Positions 15,125 through 24,742 of a stretch of 64,000 nt of DNA are shown one piece after another. Origin of the DNA: SZUA-430 sp964647355 (GTDB taxonomy: Bacteria > Pseudomonadota > Alphaproteobacteria > Micropepsales > Micropepsaceae); contig CAZYGK010000008.1 of NCBI GenBank assembly GCA_964647355.1, positions 3,453 to 67,452 on the forward strand, in the 5' to 3' direction. The notes under the pieces are model-generated. The model ran no database searches. It was not told the DNA's origin and saw only the letters and a program-made list of their open reading frames with translations. How positions within the stretch are numbered: position 1 is the stretch's first letter; every line of letters begins with the position of its first letter. The translations under genes and the position numbers were made by a program.

Positions 15125-16620
15125 TGGGTGAAACCATGAAGATTGTTCGTCTCCTCGCGATTGCTGCCCTGGCTGCTGCAGGCTTTGGTTCTCCGGCGTA
15201 TGCCGACGGAGCCGGCGCAAAGCCCCGGCCGGCACCCTCTCAGACATTGCGCGTGCGCGCCGGCGGGAGCGGGCCGCACTCGCAAACGATCAGCCTCGGC
15301 ATCAACAAGGCGATCATCGTCGAGTTGCCGGAAGATGCGCGCGACGTTCTCGTGTCGAACCCCGATGTCGTCGATGCGGTCGTACGCACGCCGCGCCAGG
15401 TTTACGTCGTCGGCATGAAGGCCGGTCCGTCGAATGCGTTCTTCTTCACCTCGAGCGGCAAGCAGCTGCTCAATCTGGAGATCCACGTTCAGCGCGACAC
15501 GGTCGAACTTAAGCGTTTGATCGAGCGCAATATTAAGGGTGCCGACGTTTCCGTTGAGACGATCAACGACAACGTCGTCATCAACGGCAGCGTAAAGAGT
15601 GCCTCGGATGCAGCGGCGGCGCGCGAAATTGCGATCCGCTACGTCACCGATCCTGACGAGCCGCTGAAGCGCGATGCGGTCGTCAATCGCGTTGGTATTC
15701 GCGGCGGCGATCAGGTGATGGTGCGCGTGCGCGTTGCCGAAATGCAGCGGACGCTGGCCAAGCAGCTCGGCGTCGACTTCAACGCGCTGTTCCGTGTTGG
15801 CGGCAATATTCCGGTTGGGATCGGCAGCTCGAATCCGTTCTCTTTGCTCGGTCAGGCGCTCTCGACGTCGCAATTCTTCGGCGTCGGCAGCATCACGGGC
15901 GGCAACAGCGTCGAGGCGACGTTGCGTGCGTTCGAACGCTCGGGTCTGGTGCGTACGTTGGCCGAACCGAACCTGACGGCAGTTTCCGGCGAGGCGGCGA
16001 AGTTCTTGGCCGGCGGCGAGTTCCCGGTTCCGGTCGCTCGCGACCGTGACGGTAACGTTCAGATCGAGTTCAAGCCGTTCGGCGTCGGTCTCGGCTTCAC
16101 GCCGGTGGTGCTGTCGGAAGGCCGCATCAGCTTGAAGATCTCGACCGAGGTTTCCGAGATTACGGGCGAGAATTCGTTCGTGTCGCAGGGCGGCGAGACT
16201 ATCGACGACAACGGCAACCGCATCTTCGTGTCCGGCATTACGATTCCGGGCGTAAAGGTGCGCCGCGCCGAGACGACGGTCGAGTTGCCGTCGGGCGGCA
16301 GCATGCTGATGGCCGGTCTGCTGCAACAGACGATGAAGCAGAACATCGACGGCATCCCGGGCCTCAAGAACCTGCCGATCCTCGGGTCGCTGTTTCAGAG
16401 CCGCGACTTTCAGTCGGGCGAAACGGAGCTCGTGGTCATCGTGACGCCGTATCTCGTCGAGGCGACGTCGCCGCAGAATCTGGCTTCGCCGACCGACGGG
16501 TTCGTCCCGCCGAGCGATGCGGAAACGGTGCTCTTGTCGCGCCTGAACGCCGTCTACGGCGAAAAAGGCAAGAAACCGCAAGGGTCGCTAAAGGGACCAA
16601 TCGGTTTCATCGTTCGCTAG
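15124..16620 (+). CDS. cpaC: CpaC/RcpA outer-membrane secretin of the Flp pilus
   Basis: A 498-residue secretin that forms the outer-membrane channel for the pilus. It has a signal peptide (MKIVRLLAIAALAAAGFG... ADGAG), an N-terminal pilus-assembly domain (IIVELPEDARDVLVSNP), a BON-like domain (VSVETINDNVVINGSVKS), and the secretin pore domain with VEATLRAFERSGLVRTLAEPNLTA, FLAGGEFPVP and VPSGGSMLMAGLL-type segments near the C-terminus. Start could be ATG 15124, overlapping the cpaB stop, or ATG 15136, which sits right before the signal peptide; both are possible. Confidence 0.93.
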   Translation: MGETMKIVRLLAIAALAAAGFGSPAYADGAGAKPRPAPSQTLRVRAGGSGPHSQTISLGINKAIIVELPEDARDVLVSNPDVVDAVVRTPRQVYVVGMKAGPSNAFFFTSSGKQLLNLEIHVQRDTVELKRLIERNIKGADVSVETINDNVVINGSVKSASDAAAAREIAIRYVTDPDEPLKRDAVVNRVGIRGGDQVMVRVRVAEMQRTLAKQLGVDFNALFRVGGNIPVGIGSSNPFSLLGQALSTSQFFGVGSITGGNSVEATLRAFERSGLVRTLAEPNLTAVSGEAAKFLAGGEFPVPVARDRDGNVQIEFKPFGVGLGFTPVVLSEGRISLKISTEVSEITGENSFVSQGGETIDDNGNRIFVSGITIPGVKVRRAETTVELPSGGSMLMAGLLQQTMKQNIDGIPGLKNLPILGSLFQSRDFQSGETELVVIVTPYLVEATSPQNLASPTDGFVPPSDAETVLLSRLNAVYGEKGKKPQGSLKGPIGFIVR

Positions 16621-16677
16621 CAATGTATGAAACCCGCGCAAGACTTTAGCAATTGCTCAAAGATTAGGATGGCCGTT

Positions 16678-17376
16678 ATGAACCGCACCTCCCCACTTCT
16701 CGCACTGGCGCTGATCGGCGTTGCCGCGAGCGGCTGCACGGCGCCGCCGCTCAACAATGACGGACGCCATTACTATAGCGTCGAGCAGCAGTTTCCGATC
16801 GTGGTCGAACCGCAGGTTGTGACGCTGGCCGTTCGCGTCGACGAAGATCTCAAGAGCCTTGCGCGCGGGGAAGACGACCGCATCGCGGCATTCGCTCAGC
16901 GCTGGAAGGCGCGGGGGCAGGGGCTCTTGAACGTTGCGACCGCGAGCACGGCTTCCGACGACGGGGCGGTCGCTCACTTGCGCAAGGTTTTGGCCGCGAA
17001 CGGGGTCGACAAGAAATCCGTGCACTTCTCGTCCTATCCGCCGGCCGGCGGCGAGGCGAACCCGCCCGTCACGTTGAGCTTCGTTGCCTACGCAGCGACG
17101 GCAGCGGACTGCGGTCAAGATTGGTCGAAAAATTTGGGATTCGAACCGCGCAATCTGCCGTGGCCGGAATTCGGTTGCTCGACGCAACACAATCTCGCAG
17201 CGATCGTTGCCGACCCGCGGGACTTGGTCGAGCCGCGCTCTAGCGATCCGGCCGACGCGCAGCGCCGTTCGGTCGTGATCACGGATAAGTACCAGCAGGG
17301 CTTCAGGTCGCAGACAGAAGCGGCCGCGAACCGTGCCGACAGCGGCCAGTCCAGCACGGTCGGGAACCAGCAATAA
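16678..17376 (+). CDS. cpaD: CpaD pilus assembly lipoprotein
   Basis: A 232-residue lipoprotein. The frame opens at 16627, but the ATG at 16678 is eight bases after AGGA and gives a lipoprotein signal with the Cys in GVAASGCTAPP. The body has VVEPQVVTLAVRVDEDLKSLA and, late, the CpaD pattern FGCSTQHNLAAIVADPRDLVEPR, which is the best family mark. CpaD is an outer-membrane-associated partner (pilotin-like) of the CpaC secretin. It lies between cpaC (57 bases) and cpaE (30 bases). Confidence 0.9.
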   Translation: MNRTSPLLALALIGVAASGCTAPPLNNDGRHYYSVEQQFPIVVEPQVVTLAVRVDEDLKSLARGEDDRIAAFAQRWKARGQGLLNVATASTASDDGAVAHLRKVLAANGVDKKSVHFSSYPPAGGEANPPVTLSFVAYAATAADCGQDWSKNLGFEPRNLPWPEFGCSTQHNLAAIVADPRDLVEPRSSDPADAQRRSVVITDKYQQGFRSQTEAAANRADSGQSSTVGNQQ

Positions 17377-17406
17377 CGTATAGAAGAATCTGAGGAGCAG
17401 ATCCCG

Positions 17407-18669
17407 ATGAGTAAGCCTCAAGAGCCGGAAAAGACCGACGCTCCGTTCGGCGCCGAAGTGCAAGATCGACCCGTTCCGCGGATTTCGATCCATGCGTTTT
17501 GCGAGTCGCCGGACACGGGCTCGGTGATCCAGCGTGCCGGGCAAGACCGCCGGCTGGCGAAGGCTCACCTGACGGTTCACATGGGCGGTGTATTCGGGGC
17601 GGCCGAGTACTTCCAAGACTCGTCAACGCCGAACGTAATCATGGTCGAGACGCGGGTTACGGGCCCTGCCATCCTCGGCGAACTTGAGAAGCTCGCCCAT
17701 GTCTGCGATCCCGGGACGAAGGTCATCGTCATCGGTCAGTCGAACGACATCACGCTCTATCGCGAGATGATCCGCCAGGGCGTGAGCGAGTATCTGGTCG
17801 CGCCGCTCAATCCGCTGCAAGTGATCGAAGCGATTGCTGCGCTCTATCACAGCCCGGCGACGGCACCGATCGGCAAGATCTTCGCGTTCGTCGGTGCGCG
17901 CGGTGGCGTCGGCTCGTCGACGGTTGCTCACAATACGGCATGGGCGATCGCGGAAGACCTGCATATCGCCACGACGATCGTGGATTTGGACGTGCCGTTC
18001 GGTACGGCCGGCCTCGATTTCAACCAAGATACCGGCACCGGCATCGCCGAGGCGCTTGCGAGCCCGGAACGCTTGGACGACGTGCTGCTGGACCGCCTGC
18101 TGATCAAGCACACGAGCAGGCTAAACCTGTTCGTCGCGCCGGCGCAGCTCGACCGCGAGACGCTCTATCCGCCAGAGTCGATCGAGATGGTGCTCGACGT
18201 CGTGCGGCAGGCTTCCCCCTGCGTCGTCGTCGATCTGCCGCACGTGTGGGCGCCGTGGGTGAAGCAGGTGCTGACGTCGGCGGACGAGATCGTCGTCGTC
18301 GCGACGCCCGACCTTGCCAGCCTGCGCAACGGCAAGAACATTTACGACATCATCAACGGTGCGCGTCCGAACGACAAGCCGCTGAAGGTCGTTCTGAACC
18401 AGGTCGGCGTGCCGCGTCGTCCCGAGATTCCGGTGAAGGATTTCGCGGAGGCCATGTCGGCCGAGCCGAGCGTCGTACTTCCGTTCGACCCGCAGACCTT
18501 TGCCACCGCCAGCAACAATGGCCAGATGGTCGGCGAGCTGAGCGCGCAGTCCCGCGTCGCCCAAAGCTTCCGCGACTTGGCCCAGCAGTTGACGGGCCGC
18601 GAGCCGAAACCCGAGGCGAAGCCCGCCAGCAAGCTCAGCTTCGACTTCCTGCGCCGCAAGAAGGCTTGA
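17407..18669 (+). CDS. cpaE: CpaE/TadZ MinD-like pilus localisation ATPase
   Basis: A 420-residue protein with an N-terminal receiver-like domain (NVIMVETRV, KVIVIGQSNDITLYREMIRQGVSEYLVAP, about residues 70–135) and a ParA/MinD-type ATPase from about residue 155. The P-loop reads GARGGVGSST: the lysine that normally follows GGVG is a serine, a change common in CpaE proteins, so nucleotide hydrolysis may be weak or absent. CpaE/TadZ marks the pole or site where the pilus machine assembles. It is 6 bases before cpaF in the same operon. Confidence 0.92.
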   Translation: MSKPQEPEKTDAPFGAEVQDRPVPRISIHAFCESPDTGSVIQRAGQDRRLAKAHLTVHMGGVFGAAEYFQDSSTPNVIMVETRVTGPAILGELEKLAHVCDPGTKVIVIGQSNDITLYREMIRQGVSEYLVAPLNPLQVIEAIAALYHSPATAPIGKIFAFVGARGGVGSSTVAHNTAWAIAEDLHIATTIVDLDVPFGTAGLDFNQDTGTGIAEALASPERLDDVLLDRLLIKHTSRLNLFVAPAQLDRETLYPPESIEMVLDVVRQASPCVVVDLPHVWAPWVKQVLTSADEIVVVATPDLASLRNGKNIYDIINGARPNDKPLKVVLNQVGVPRRPEIPVKDFAEAMSAEPSVVLPFDPQTFATASNNGQMVGELSAQSRVAQSFRDLAQQLTGREPKPEAKPASKLSFDFLRRKKA

Positions 18670-18675
18670 TAGACG

Positions 18676-20124
18676 ATGTTCGGTAAGCGTCCCGGAGGCG
18701 ATGGAGTAGCGACGGCGCCGAAGCCGAAAGCGGCGGCGCCCCAACCGGCTGCGGCCAAACCGGCAGCGCCGCCCCCACCTCCGGCGGCGAAGCCCGCCGG
18801 CCGTGCGGAGCCGCCTGCACCTGCACCGCTCGCCGTCGACAACCGGTCGGACCAATACTACGAAATCAAAACGACGATCTTTAATGCGCTGATCGATACG
18901 ATCGATCTGGCGCAGTTGGCGCAGCTCGACGCAGCGTCGGCGCGCGAAGAGATCCGCGATATCGTCAACGAGATCATCGCGATCAAGGCCGTCGTGATGT
19001 CGATCGCCGAGCAGGAGCAACTGCTCACTGACATCTGTAACGACGTCTTGGGCTACGGCCCGCTCGAGCCGTTGCTCGCCCGCGACGACATCGCCGACAT
19101 CATGGTCAACGGTGCCGAGCGCGTCTTCATCGAAGTCGCCGGTAAAGTGCAGCTTACGAATATCCGCTTCCGCGACAACGCGCAGTTGATGAACATCTGT
19201 CAACGCATCGTGAGCCAGATCGGCCGCCGCGTGGACGAAAGCTCGCCGATATGCGACGCGCGTTTGCCGGACGGTTCCCGTGTGAACGTCATCGCGCCGC
19301 CGCTTGCGATCGATGGTCCCACGCTCACCATTCGTAAGTTCAAGAAAGACAAGCTGAAGATGGCGGACTTGATCCGCTTCGGCTCGATTTCGCCCGAAGG
19401 CGGCAAGGTTCTCGACGTCATCGGCAACTGCCGTTGTAACGTTCTGATCTCCGGCGGTACGGGTTCGGGTAAGACGACGCTTCTCAACATGATGACCGCG
19501 TTCATCGACGCCGACGAGCGCGTGATTACCTGCGAAGACGCGGCCGAGCTTCAGCTACAGCAGCCGCACGTGGTGCGTTTGGAAACGCGTCCGCCGAACC
19601 TCGAAGGTACCGGCGAAATTACGATGCGCGATCTCGTCAAGAACTGTCTACGTATGCGTCCGGAACGGATCATCGTCGGCGAGGTCCGCGGACCCGAAGC
19701 GTTCGACTTGCTGCAGGCGATGAACACGGGCCATGACGGCTCGATGGGTACGCTTCACGCCAATACGCCGCGAGAAGCCCTACAACGTATCGAATCCATG
19801 ATCACGATGGGCGGCTACAATCTGCCGTCGAAAACAATTCGTGAAATGGTCGTCGGTGCCATCGACGTGATCGTGCAGGCGGCACGCTTGCGCGACGGTT
19901 CGCGCCGCATCACGCATATTACGGAAGTCATCGGCCTCGAAGGCGACGTCATCATCACGCAGGATCTCTTCCTCTACGAGATCACCGGCGAAGATGAGAA
20001 CGGGAAGGTCAAGGGCCGGCACGCATCTACTGGTATCTCGCGGCCCGCGTTTTGGGATCGAGCGCGCTACTTCAATCGCGAGCAAGAGTTGCTCGACGCG
20101 CTCGAGGCGGCGGCCGCAAAATAA
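18676..20124 (+). CDS. cpaF: CpaF/TadA pilus secretion ATPase
   Basis: A 482-residue hexameric type II/IV secretion ATPase that powers pilus extension and perhaps retraction. An Ala/Pro-rich N-terminus of about 50 residues precedes the N-domain (DICNDVLGYGPLEPLLARDD). The motor domain has Walker A GGTGSGKTT, an Asp/Glu box (ERVITCEDAAELQL), Walker B (RMRPERIIVGEVRGPEA) and a His box (GHDGSMGTLHA). All catalytic motifs are intact. It acts at the cytoplasmic face with TadB and TadC, encoded next. Confidence 0.95.
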   Translation: MFGKRPGGDGVATAPKPKAAAPQPAAAKPAAPPPPPAAKPAGRAEPPAPAPLAVDNRSDQYYEIKTTIFNALIDTIDLAQLAQLDAASAREEIRDIVNEIIAIKAVVMSIAEQEQLLTDICNDVLGYGPLEPLLARDDIADIMVNGAERVFIEVAGKVQLTNIRFRDNAQLMNICQRIVSQIGRRVDESSPICDARLPDGSRVNVIAPPLAIDGPTLTIRKFKKDKLKMADLIRFGSISPEGGKVLDVIGNCRCNVLISGGTGSGKTTLLNMMTAFIDADERVITCEDAAELQLQQPHVVRLETRPPNLEGTGEITMRDLVKNCLRMRPERIIVGEVRGPEAFDLLQAMNTGHDGSMGTLHANTPREALQRIESMITMGGYNLPSKTIREMVVGAIDVIVQAARLRDGSRRITHITEVIGLEGDVIITQDLFLYEITGEDENGKVKGRHASTGISRPAFWDRARYFNREQELLDALEAAAAK

Positions 20125-20153
20125 GGAGGGGGGCGGAAGCTCCAAAGGTCGCG

Positions 20154-21155
20154 ATGGATCAAGGCACGATTATGATTGTTGCGATCGCGCTAATGGCCGC
20201 ATTGGCTGTTGGCGGCGCGGCATTTGCTTTTTTGGGCGCGGGTGGTGCCGCAAAGGCGAACAAGCGAGTTGCGGCGGCGACGCGGGGCTCAGGGCGTGGA
20301 GCGTCTGCGAAAGCAGCGGCAGATACGGCGGGCGAGTCTACCGCCAAGCGCCGCAAGCAGGTGCAAGAAACGCTCAAGGAAATCGAGCGCAAGCAAGAAC
20401 AAACGAAGGCAAAGCCCACGCTTGCCAATATGCTCGAGCAAGCGGACTGGAGCATCGATCCGCGCAAGTTTCATATGATCACCGCAGGACTTGCCGTCGT
20501 TGCGCTCGTCGGGTTCTTCGTAATGGGTTACCCGTGGTACGTCGCAATCGGCGCCGGATTCGTCGGCGGTCTCGGTTTGCCGCGCTGGTATCTAGGCTTC
20601 ACGATCGGAAGGCGCAAGAAGGCGTTTGTGAAGGAGTTCGCGAACGCCATCGACGTAATCGTGCGCGGCGTCAAGGCCGGTTTGCCGTTGAATGAGTGCC
20701 TGAAAATCATCTCGAACGAGGCGTCCGAGCCTGTCGGTCCTGAGTTTCGCCAGATTGTCGAAGGGTTGAAGGTCGGCGTGACGCTCGAAGACGGCTTGAA
20801 GCGCATGTACGACCGCATGCCCGTGCCGGAGGTGAACTTCTTCCAGATCGTGCTGACCATTCAACAGAAGACCGGCGGTAACTTGTCGGAAGCGCTGGGC
20901 AACCTGTCGGGCGTGCTGCGCGACCGTAAGCGTCTGCAAGGCAAAATTCAGGCTCTGTCGTCGGAAGCTAAGGCGTCGGCCGGCATCATCGGCTCGCTGC
21001 CGATCGTCGTTATGGGTCTCGTGTACGCGACAACGCCAGAGTACATCGCGTTGCTGTTCACGGACCGCTTCGGCAACTTCTTGCTCTTGTGCTGCGTCAC
21101 GTGGATGTCGGTTGGCATCTTCGTGATGAAGAAAATGATTTCGTTCAAGTATTGA
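20154..21155 (+). CDS. tadB: TadB inner-membrane platform protein
   Basis: A 333-residue type II secretion F-domain protein. The frame extends back into cpaF, but MDQGTIMIVAIALMAALAVG at 20154 gives the expected N-terminal helix. After a charged linker (KRRKQVQETLKEIERK) come helices, the F-domain (FANAIDVIVRGVKAGLPL, FFQIVLTIQQKTGGNLSEALGNLS) and C-terminal helices. TadB pairs with TadC to form the platform that couples CpaF motion to pilin. It sits 29 bases after cpaF and 16 before tadC. Confidence 0.92.
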   Translation: MDQGTIMIVAIALMAALAVGGAAFAFLGAGGAAKANKRVAAATRGSGRGASAKAAADTAGESTAKRRKQVQETLKEIERKQEQTKAKPTLANMLEQADWSIDPRKFHMITAGLAVVALVGFFVMGYPWYVAIGAGFVGGLGLPRWYLGFTIGRRKKAFVKEFANAIDVIVRGVKAGLPLNECLKIISNEASEPVGPEFRQIVEGLKVGVTLEDGLKRMYDRMPVPEVNFFQIVLTIQQKTGGNLSEALGNLSGVLRDRKRLQGKIQALSSEAKASAGIIGSLPIVVMGLVYATTPEYIALLFTDRFGNFLLLCCVTWMSVGIFVMKKMISFKY

Positions 21156-21171
21156 GCCGGAGAGCGTCGCC

Positions 21172-22134
21172 ATGATGCAATTTATCGACATGCTCTTCGA
21201 CCGTCAGCTGGTCGTGACGGTGCTGACGGCGATTGCGACGTTCGCAACCATCTTGACGCTGGCCTATCCTCTGCTGGCCGGCGACAAGCTTGGTTCGAGG
21301 CTTAAGGCAGTTGCGACGCGGCGCGAAGAGTTGCGCCGGATGCAGCGCGAGGCCATGGCTAAGAAGGGGCAGCTCAGAACAAATCCCGTCGGCTTCATGA
21401 AGCAGACAGTCGAGAAGCTGAACCTGCGGAATATTCTCGAGTCGCCGAATACGAAGGAAAAGCTGTCGCGCGCCGGCTATCGCGGCCAGGCGGCAATCTA
21501 CACCTTCATGTTCTTCCGCTTCGTGATGCCGTTCTTGGTGTTCTTCGCGGCGGTCATCTACCTGTTCGTACTGTCGGAGTACGATCTGCCGCCGCTCGGC
21601 AAGATCGCCATTGCGTTCGGCGGCGCGTTTGCCGGCTTCTATCTGCCCGACCTGTACGTGCAAAACATTATCGATAAGCGCATGAGCTCGGTGATGAAGG
21701 CGTTTCCCGACGCGCTCGACCTCATGCTGATCTGCGTCGAGTCGGGCATGTCGGTCGAGTCGTCGTTCAACAAGGTGGCGGCGGAGATCGGCAGCCAGTC
21801 GGTCGAGTTGGCCGAAGAATTTGCGCTCACGACCGCCGAACTCTCGTACCTACCGGATCGCCGGCAGGCTTACGACAACCTCGGCAAGCGTTGCGCACAC
21901 CCCGGCGTGCGCGCGGTTTGTACCTCGCTCATCCAGGCGGAGCGCTACGGTACGCCGCTTGGAACGGCGCTGCGCGTCATGGCGCTCGAAAACCGCGAAA
22001 TGCGCATGATGGAAGCCGAAAAGAAGGCGGCATCGCTGCCCGCCAAGCTGACGGTTCCGATGATCGTGTTCTTCCTGCCGGCGTTGTTCGTGGTCATCTT
22101 GGGTCCGGCATCGATCAAGATCATGAACCTCTAG
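21172..22134 (+). CDS. tadC: TadC inner-membrane platform protein
   Basis: A 320-residue partner of TadB with the same F-domain fold: FPDALDLMLICVESGMSVESSFNKVA, then LIQAERYGTPLGTALRVMA, and a final helix (MIVFFLPALFVVILGP). Three to four membrane helices are evident. It is the last plus-strand gene of the pilus operon and is followed within 30 bases by a strong terminator. Confidence 0.92.
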   Translation: MMQFIDMLFDRQLVVTVLTAIATFATILTLAYPLLAGDKLGSRLKAVATRREELRRMQREAMAKKGQLRTNPVGFMKQTVEKLNLRNILESPNTKEKLSRAGYRGQAAIYTFMFFRFVMPFLVFFAAVIYLFVLSEYDLPPLGKIAIAFGGAFAGFYLPDLYVQNIIDKRMSSVMKAFPDALDLMLICVESGMSVESSFNKVAAEIGSQSVELAEEFALTTAELSYLPDRRQAYDNLGKRCAHPGVRAVCTSLIQAERYGTPLGTALRVMALENREMRMMEAEKKAASLPAKLTVPMIVFFLPALFVVILGPASIKIMNL

Positions 22135-22160
22135 GATCCCTGCCCGGCAAGGGCGGTTAC

Positions 22161-22200
22161 GAAGGCCGCGTTCCGGATCGGAACGCGGCCTTCGTCGTTT
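22161..22200 (+). terminator. Intrinsic terminator after tadC
   Basis: GAAGGCCGCGTTCCG pairs with CGGAACGCGGCCTTC around a short loop and is followed by GTCGTTTT. It ends the cpaA–tadC transcript. Confidence 0.88.
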
Positions 22201-22280
22201 TGATTGCCGCGCCGAGGTCTGCGGGAGACTTCAGAAGGGGAGGGGAGTGCTCGCCGCCTGTTCGGCCTGGGCTCCAGGCA

Positions 22281-22314
22281 AAGAAAAAGGCCGCGTCCTG
22301 GGTGGACGCGGCCT
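22281..22314 (-). terminator. Intrinsic terminator after tadD (minus strand)
   Basis: Read on the minus strand, GAGGCCGCGTCC pairs with GGACGCGGCCTT around a short loop, followed by TTTTTCTTT. It lies just past the stop of the TPR lipoprotein gene. Confidence 0.88.
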
Positions 22315-22336
22315 CGGTTCGTTTCGGGCTGTCGGG

Positions 22337-23488
22337 TTAGTTTGCCTTCGCCACCGAAATCGATTGCGACTTGCGCAGTAGAGAACTCTGCTGCGGCGCC
22401 GGTTGGGCGGCGGCAGCCGTGGGTGTTGCAGGCTTCGCAGCATCCTTTTTCGGTGCCGTCGTAATTTTCGGCGTGATCGACGTCGGTTTTTCGATGTCGT
22501 CGGCGATCGGGGCCATTTGGAAGCGCGACGGGTTGCCGGCCGGTGCGGGTTCGGCGGTCACGATCGGTGCCGTTTCGGCGATGGCGGCTTCGGCGACCGC
22601 AGGTGCCGTTGCCTCGGCTGTGGCTTCTGCGGCCGGTTCGGCGATCGGGGCGCTGGCCACAGGTGTTGTGATCGGCGCGGCTGTCTCAGGCGCCGGAGCC
22701 GCCGTCGGCTCGGCATTGCCGGCGTCCATCTGGCGCAAAACCGCCAAGTTATTTGTCGCTTGCTCGGGGGCCAAGTCCTCGCGGGCCAGCTGTTCTGCTT
22801 CGACGGGATTGCCCTTTAGGCTCGCGATCATGGCCAGGTTTTGGCGCATTTGCGGGGTCGCATCCGGGCGAGAGACCAAGCGGCGCAGGATGATTTCGCC
22901 TTGATCGATGCGTCCGGCCAACACGTGCGACATCGCAATATTGCTTTCGACGGTGGCGTTGCCCGGCGAAAGCTTGAGAGCGATCTCGTAGTTCTGGCGG
23001 GCGACTTCGTGGTTTCCGGCTTGGTCGAGTGCGACGCCGTAGGCCGAATAGGTCGACCAGTCGGAGCTATCCATTTGGGTCGCGCGGGCCAGGAAGGGGA
23101 TGGCGTCTTGGGATCGGCCGACCGAGGTCAAGGCCTTGCCATACTCCGACAGAACGAGAGCGTCATCGGGTGCCTTCATGACGATGTCTTTGAGTACGGC
23201 CACGGCCTGGCGTGCGCCGCCCATCAGGCGCAAATTCCGCGCAAAATTGAGCGCAGCCTTGATGTCGCCGCGGTTCGCCTCGTACTTTGCGCCCCAATAG
23301 GCGGCGGCGCCCGCGTAGTCCTGGTTCTCGGGGTCGCCGCTTTCGAAGGCGGCAATGGTGGCTGCCTCCGGCGTTTTCTGCGATCCGAAGATGCCGGCGC
23401 TGCCGCAGCCGGTCAGTAGGGCGGCCGTACCGGCCACAATCGCCACCCTGCTCGCCGAGCGAAGCAGGGCGCGGCTCGTTCGTACCAT
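22337..23488 (-). CDS. tadD: TadD-like TPR lipoprotein of the Flp pilus
   Basis: A 383-residue lipoprotein encoded against the main pilus operon. The frame opens at 23599, but the ATG at 23488 follows AAGGGGA and starts a lipoprotein signal with lipobox LLTGC. Residues about 60–250 are TPR repeats (DALVLSEYGKALTSVGR, WSTYSAYGVALDQAGNH, ATVESNIAMSHVLAGR). The last 130 residues are an Ala/Pro/Thr-rich tail with repeated AEATAEATAPAVAE-like patterns and a basic end. TadD proteins help secretin or pilus assembly in the periplasm. The low-complexity tail is longer than in most homologues I know. Confidence 0.85.
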   Translation of the reverse strand: MVRTSRALLRSASRVAIVAGTAALLTGCGSAGIFGSQKTPEAATIAAFESGDPENQDYAGAAAYWGAKYEANRGDIKAALNFARNLRLMGGARQAVAVLKDIVMKAPDDALVLSEYGKALTSVGRSQDAIPFLARATQMDSSDWSTYSAYGVALDQAGNHEVARQNYEIALKLSPGNATVESNIAMSHVLAGRIDQGEIILRRLVSRPDATPQMRQNLAMIASLKGNPVEAEQLAREDLAPEQATNNLAVLRQMDAGNAEPTAAPAPETAAPITTPVASAPIAEPAAEATAEATAPAVAEAAIAETAPIVTAEPAPAGNPSRFQMAPIADDIEKPTSITPKITTAPKKDAAKPATPTAAAAQPAPQQSSLLRKSQSISVAKAN

Positions 23489-23670
23489 CGTCAATTCCCC
23501 TTGCTTAAGAGTCATACGGCCATGCAGGGACGCACCCCTTGGCCGCAGGGTTGAGAACGACCTAATTTCGCCGCAAGCGGATAACAAACGTTTAAGCATA
23601 TTCGCGCGTTAACGCGTCTTCCCGATACCGGATCGCGGGCGTATAAGACGCGCCTTGGAGGACGACTGCG

Positions 23671-24693
23671 GTGAGGCGAAACGCCCGTCAGCTGACGAAT
23701 GCGCTGATCGCGATTTCGGCTGTCCTTGCGGCGTCACCGCTTAGTGCTCAAATCGATCCGCCCGAGACACAACGCATCTCGCTTCAAATCGCGACCGGGC
23801 CCGCGTCGGGGACCTATCTGCGCGTTGGCGAGGTCATCGCCAAGATCGTCAGCCATCCACCGGGGCTTGCGCGGTGCGACATGCCCGGCGTTTGCGGACC
23901 TGAAGGATTAATCGCCACGCTGCGGTCATCAAGCGGATCGGTTTCGAACGCGATTGCGGTGAATGGGGGCCGGGTGAAGTCGGCGCTGGTTCAGGGCGAT
24001 GTCGCTGCCGCGGCTCGAGAGGGCGAGGGCCCCTTCGGCAAAATGGGCCCGCTTAAGGATCTGCGGGCGATTGCGCGGCTCCATGATGAGACCTTGCATC
24101 TCGTCGTGTCGCCACGTGCCCGTATCCGCAAGTTAGGCGACATTGTTGGGAAGCGCGTGGGCATCGACGGACCACGCTCGGCGACGAACTACACGGCGCG
24201 ACTGGTTCTTGGCGCGGCGAAGGTCGACCTGTCGCGCGTGAGGCTGTCGTTCGACCAAACAGCGCGCGCCGCCGAAGCGCTCCAAAGCGGAAAGCTGGAT
24301 GCGTTCTTCGTGATCGGCGTTGTGCCGGTGACCGCAGTCGATCGCTTGGTGCGGCGGGGGCAAGCTCGGGTCGTCTCGTTGGATGCGGCTGTGATCGAGC
24401 GGCTTGCGCGCAACAATCCCATGTTCGGCCGCCAGGTGATGCCGAGCGACACCTATCGCTCGTCCAGAGAAGTCACGACGCTTAGCGTAGCGTCGGTCTG
24501 GGTCGTGCAAAAATCGCTGCCGGAGGATGTGGTGCGCGGCATCTTGCGCTCGCTCTGGAATCCGGCAAACCGCGGCGAGCTACGCCGTCTCGGCAAAGTC
24601 GCGTCGACCATCGATCCGGCAAGGGCGGCCGAGAACCTTCCGTTGCCGCTTCACCCGGGCGCGGAACGCTTCTACGCCGACGCCGGGCGATAG
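23671..24693 (+). CDS. TAXI family TRAP-type substrate-binding protein
   Basis: A 340-residue exported binding protein. The GTG at 23671 follows GGAGG by nine bases and starts a signal peptide (ALIAISAVLAASPLSAQ). The core has QIATGPASGTYLRVGEVIAKIV near the N-terminus, QGDVAAAAREG, and GKRVGIDGPRSATNYTARLVL in the middle, all in the pattern of TRAP-transporter TAXI proteins (NMT1-like fold). The ligand is not evident; TAXI proteins bind small organic acids such as glutamate or related compounds. No TRAP membrane subunit is adjacent; the next gene is an unrelated small membrane protein. Confidence 0.82.
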   Translation: MRRNARQLTNALIAISAVLAASPLSAQIDPPETQRISLQIATGPASGTYLRVGEVIAKIVSHPPGLARCDMPGVCGPEGLIATLRSSSGSVSNAIAVNGGRVKSALVQGDVAAAAREGEGPFGKMGPLKDLRAIARLHDETLHLVVSPRARIRKLGDIVGKRVGIDGPRSATNYTARLVLGAAKVDLSRVRLSFDQTARAAEALQSGKLDAFFVIGVVPVTAVDRLVRRGQARVVSLDAAVIERLARNNPMFGRQVMPSDTYRSSREVTTLSVASVWVVQKSLPEDVVRGILRSLWNPANRGELRRLGKVASTIDPARAAENLPLPLHPGAERFYADAGR

Positions 24694-24742
24694 GCGTTAG
24701 GGAGCCGATATCCTGCGTCAACCCCTCGGTACTTATCTCGCC

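Noticed and set aside
15013..16581. 522-codon open frame on the minus strand
   Set aside because: Antisense to cpaC, which has clear secretin motifs; the frame has no domain.
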